The position numbers were made by a program, and so were the translations under genes. DNA of 64,000 nt, taken from contig CAAFLE010000095.1 in assembly GCA_900763675.1 (NCBI GenBank), forward strand, positions 1 through 64,000. Direction: 5' to 3'. How positions within the stretch are numbered: the first letter of the stretch is position 1; each line of letters opens with the position of its first letter. Origin of the DNA: an uncultured Oscillospiraceae bacterium. GTDB lineage: Bacteria > Bacillota > Clostridia > Oscillospirales > Oscillospiraceae. The notes beneath the pieces are model-generated. The model searched no databases and had not been told where the DNA came from. It saw nothing but the letters and a program-made list of their open reading frames with translations. Positions 61,516-64,000 of this stretch are shown here, piece after piece.

Positions 61516-61770
61516 ATGTATGCGATCATTCTTTTCCGTTCGCTTACCTATGCGCAGCGGGGAAACCGCGTGCTGGGGCTGGCGGGGATTCCTTCTTCCG
61601 TTATGAAAGCGCCGCAGGGACTTACCGAAAAGGGCTGCGGCTACGGCGTGCGTTTGAGCGAGACGAAGCTCCGCCGGGCGGTCGCGCTGCTCGACGAGCG
61701 CGGCATCGACCGCGGGAGAGCGTTTCTTCTCTCCCGTCTCACCGGGGACTATCGGGAGGTGCCGCTGTGA
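61516..61770 (+). CDS. DUF3343 small protein, putative selenium/sulfur carrier
   Basis: An 84-residue protein with ATG at 61516, after AGGGGG. The N-terminal AIILFRSLTYAQRG strand and the single cysteine Cys41 in LTEKGCGYGVRL are the DUF3343 hallmarks. The family is linked, as I recall, with selenium-dependent molybdenum hydroxylase maturation, where a nearby class V aminotransferase delivers Se or S to the cysteine. Here it overlaps such a desulfurase (GTGA), which strongly supports a joint role. Confidence 0.85.
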   Translation: MYAIILFRSLTYAQRGNRVLGLAGIPSSVMKAPQGLTEKGCGYGVRLSETKLRRAVALLDERGIDRGRAFLLSRLTGDYREVPL

Positions 61771-62894
61771 TCTATCTGGACAGCGCTGCAACATCACTGC
61801 AAAAGCCGCCGGAGGTTGCGCGGGCAATGGTCCGCGCCATGCAGACGTGCGCCAGCCCCGGTCGCGGCGACCATGCCGCCGCCATGCGGGCGGCGGAAAC
61901 GGTCTATTCCTGCCGGGAGGAAGCGGCGGCGCTCTTTCATATGGATACGCCCGAAAATGTGGTTTTCACCATGAACGCGACGCACGCGCTGAATATTGCC
62001 GTCCGTTCGCTCGTGAAAGAGGGGGGACACGTTGTTGTGTCCGGCTTTGAGCATAACGCCGTCATGCGCCCGCTATATGCGTCGGGCGCGGATATTCTCG
62101 CGGCGGATACGCCCCTTTTCGATTCCGACGCGCTGGTGCGCTGGTTTGCGGACCGCCTTCCGGGGGCAGACGCCGCCGTATGCACGTGCGTATCCAATGT
62201 GTTTGGGTTTATTCTGCCGGTGGAGGAGATCGCGGCGCTCTGCCGAAAGCACAGCGTACCGCTCCTGCTCGATGCGTCGCAGAGCGCCGGAATCCTTGAT
62301 CTGAATTTTCCGGCATTGGGCGCGGCGTTCGCCGCCATGCCGGGACATAAGGGACTGCTTGGCCCGCAGGGAACCGGTATTCTCCTCTGCCGCGATAAAG
62401 GAATGCCGCTCCTTTCCGGCGGGACCGGCGGCGACAGCCGCAGCCACTTCATGCCGGACGCTCTGCCCGAACGGCTCGAAGCTGGGACGCACAATGTCTG
62501 CGGCATCGCCGGGCTGCGCGAGGGTATCCGGTTCGTCCGGCGGAAAACTACGCAGCAGATTTTTGCTGAGGAGCGCCGACTGCTGCGCCGTCTTGCCGCA
62601 CGGCTGAACGATCTGCCGGCGCTGCGCGTCTATCTCTCGGAGAAAGATAACCAGTCGGGCGTGCTGTCGGTCGTGCCGGAAAAGATAGGCTGCGACGCGC
62701 TCTCCGAGCGGCTCGGCGCGGCGGGCATCGCGGTCCGTTCGGGGCTGCACTGCGCCCCGCTGGCACATGAAACGGCAGGGACGCTTTCGACCGGAACGGT
62801 ACGCTTGAGCGTGTCGCCGTTCAATACGGCGCAGGAAATCTACCGGGCGGCGGAAACACTGGAGAATATTTTAAAAAATAGCTACAAATTGTAA
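61767..62894 (+). CDS. Cysteine desulfurase-like class V aminotransferase
   Basis: A 375-residue PLP enzyme, GTG start at 61767 overlapping the DUF3343 stop. IYLDSAATSLQKPPEV opens the class V fold. DASQSAGILDL binds PLP, and the catalytic lysine is in PGHKGLLGPQGTG. The active-site cysteine that carries persulfide or selenide is in RSGLHCAPLAHETAG near residue 330. It resembles the EF2568 group found beside selenium-molybdenum hydroxylase genes rather than IscS. selD and xdh-type genes are not in the window. Confidence 0.88.
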   Translation: MIYLDSAATSLQKPPEVARAMVRAMQTCASPGRGDHAAAMRAAETVYSCREEAAALFHMDTPENVVFTMNATHALNIAVRSLVKEGGHVVVSGFEHNAVMRPLYASGADILAADTPLFDSDALVRWFADRLPGADAAVCTCVSNVFGFILPVEEIAALCRKHSVPLLLDASQSAGILDLNFPALGAAFAAMPGHKGLLGPQGTGILLCRDKGMPLLSGGTGGDSRSHFMPDALPERLEAGTHNVCGIAGLREGIRFVRRKTTQQIFAEERRLLRRLAARLNDLPALRVYLSEKDNQSGVLSVVPEKIGCDALSERLGAAGIAVRSGLHCAPLAHETAGTLSTGTVRLSVSPFNTAQEIYRAAETLENILKNSYKL

Positions 62895-62902
62895 CCTTTT
62901 AT

Positions 62903-62931
62903 TTGCTATACTTGGGATAATGCGGTATAAT
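62903..62931 (+). promoter_or_regulatory. Promoter of cdaA-cdaR
   Basis: TTGCTA at 62903-62908, 17-base spacer and TATAAT at 62926-62931. Confidence 0.8.
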
Positions 62932-62969
62932 CTAATATATTCCGCAAACACCAAAGAGAGGACGCTCCT

Positions 62970-63833
62970 ATGGACAATTTCTGGTCATATCTGAAACAGG
63001 CGTTCGGTCATCTCGGCTCGATCCGCGTGATGGACATCATCGACATTCTCATTGTTGCAACGTTCTTCTACATCCTGATCACGCTGATCCGCCGCACCAA
63101 GACGAACAAGCTGTTCCAGGGTATTGTTTATATTCTTCTTGCGCTTTGGCTCTCCGGCGAGCTTCAGCTATATACAGTCAACTACATTCTCCGCAACGCC
63201 GTGCAGATCGGTCTTCTGTCGCTGGTCGTGCTGTTCCAGCCAGAAATTCGCCGGTTTCTGGAAAAGCTCGGCGCCGGCTCGCCGTTTTCACGGCTGTTCG
63301 GTCCTCCGCACGGGCAGAACGCCGACGCTGCTATCACGCAGACGGTGCTTGCCTGCGTGGATATGTCCGCGACGCGCACCGGTGCGCTGATCATTTTTGA
63401 GCGCGACAACCGGCTGGACGATCAGATACGCACCGGCACGATCCTCGACGCGGAAACGACGGCGGAGCTGCTGAAAAACATTTTTTACCCGAAGGCCCCG
63501 CTGCATGACGGCGCGGCGATTATCCGCGGCGGCAGGATCCAGGCGGCGGGCTGCATGCTCCCGCTCTCGAGCAATCCGAATCTGAGCAAGGAACTCGGAA
63601 TGCGCCACCGCGCCGGCATCGGCATGAGCGAGGCTTCCGACGCCGTCGTTGTGATCGTGTCGGAGGAGACCGGCGCAATCTCGGTGGCAACGAACGGAAT
63701 GCTCAAGCGCCATCTCACGAAAGACACGTTTGAAAAGATCCTTCGCAACGAGCTGATCCCCGAAGAGAAGGAAGAGCCGACCGGCGTGCTTCGTTTTCTG
63801 CGCCGGAAAGAAAAGGATACGAACCATGAATAA
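62970..63833 (+). CDS. cdaA: Diadenylate cyclase CdaA
   Basis: A 287-residue membrane enzyme making cyclic-di-AMP, which controls potassium and osmolyte transport. Three hydrophobic helices fill residues about 20-95. The DAC catalytic domain shows LHDGAAIIRGGRI near residue 178 (DGA) and MRHRAGIGMSEASDA near residue 212 (RHR). It is followed by cdaR with an eight-base overlap, the usual cdaA-cdaR-glmM arrangement, glmM being beyond the window. Confidence 0.97.
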   Translation: MDNFWSYLKQAFGHLGSIRVMDIIDILIVATFFYILITLIRRTKTNKLFQGIVYILLALWLSGELQLYTVNYILRNAVQIGLLSLVVLFQPEIRRFLEKLGAGSPFSRLFGPPHGQNADAAITQTVLACVDMSATRTGALIIFERDNRLDDQIRTGTILDAETTAELLKNIFYPKAPLHDGAAIIRGGRIQAAGCMLPLSSNPNLSKELGMRHRAGIGMSEASDAVVVIVSEETGAISVATNGMLKRHLTKDTFEKILRNELIPEEKEEPTGVLRFLRRKEKDTNHE

Positions 63834-64000
63834 TACGAACGAAGCAAACGAAAGGAAAAAACTGAATCTCAAGCGCATTACGGACAGCCATGTGTTCTGG
63901 ATGATCCTTTCGCTGGTTGCGGCGTCCCTTCTGTGGCTGTACGTTACGACGACGGAGGGTGTCGAGGTCGAAAAGACGCTGACCGGCGTGAAGATTGAAT
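63826..64000 (+). CDS. cdaR: CdaR/YbbR-domain protein (5' part only)
   Basis: The first 58 residues of a protein that continues past the window. A short basic start, a transmembrane helix (WMILSLVAASLLWLYV) and the start of the first YbbR beta domain (VEVEKTLTGVKIE) are visible. CdaR modulates CdaA in the membrane. Position after cdaA supports the assignment. Confidence 0.85.
   Translation, partial: MNNTNEANERKKLNLKRITDSHVFWMILSLVAASLLWLYVTTTEGVEVEKTLTGVKIE

Overview
The window is a gene-dense, GC-rich (about 60 % by eye) stretch of a Gram-positive anaerobe's chromosome. Gene order and content point to the class Clostridia, most likely Oscillospiraceae (Oscillibacter/Flavonifractor/Lawsonibacter-like). 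The evidence is a large Bacillus-type SRP RNA before dnaX, an ispH-S1 ribosomal protein fusion, the sporulation protein YtfJ/GerW, RqcH, MrnC, CdaA, an FMN riboswitch before a riboflavin ECF transporter, and an oxygen-sensitive 2-hydroxyacyl-CoA dehydratase activase. I see no prophage, insertion sequence, CRISPR array or rRNA operon. One tRNA (Ala, anticodon CGC) is present.

Layout. 1-4.6 kb: TspO (cut by the window edge), a P-loop ATPase, SRP RNA, dnaX-ybaB and a SLOG-fold protein. 4.6-12.5 kb: FMN riboswitch and ribU, pcrA, a CsoR-like repressor, a secreted protein, a sigma factor with a membrane partner, and a MATE pump. 12.5-23.7 kb: the accessory heart of the window. A 2-enoate-reductase-like flavoprotein is divergent from a nine-gene plus-strand cluster: CooC-like nickel ATPase, dehydratase/reductase pair 1, activase, micro-membrane protein 1, an acetyl-CoA-synthase-like fragment, pair 2, and micro-membrane protein 2. 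23.7-31.5 kb: DUF402, dapF, an AraC regulator divergent from a DAACS symporter, two GNATs, and a ferredoxin-reductase/phytoene-desaturase-like pair. 31.6-64 kb: mostly core genes. These are tRNA-Ala, uppP, ftsK, mrnC, rqcH, an SLH protein, rplS-lepB-rbgA-rnhB-yraN, tig-clpP-clpX-lon-engB, a site-2 protease, scpAB-DUF2953-ytfJ-dacF-rsuA, an RpiR regulator, BaiN-like flavoprotein-cmk-plsC-ispH/S1, carD-ispD-ispF, a DUF3343/cysteine-desulfurase pair and cdaA-cdaR.

The most unusual system is at 15,083-23,696. It joins parts normally found in two separate worlds. One is ATP-driven low-potential [Fe-S] reductases (HgdC activase plus HgdAB/BcrBC/double-cubane-like subunits, duplicated). The other is nickel CO chemistry: a CooC ATPase with its CxC nickel motif, and a 242-residue protein resembling the middle of acetyl-CoA synthase. 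No CO dehydrogenase catalytic subunit or full acetyl-CoA synthase is in the window. Each reductase pair is followed, directly or one gene later, by a paralogous small single-span membrane protein. I cannot assign a substrate. The coherent duplication and tight translational coupling suggest a membrane-associated, ATP-dependent reductase or dehydratase system.

Other notable observations are an internal, strongly ribosome-loaded start that could release free S1 protein from the ispH-S1 fusion, two AT-rich atypical-codon patches inside core genes (ftsK and ispH), and a tandem 27-bp direct repeat between the AraC regulator and a symporter that lacks the usual dicarboxylate-binding arginine.
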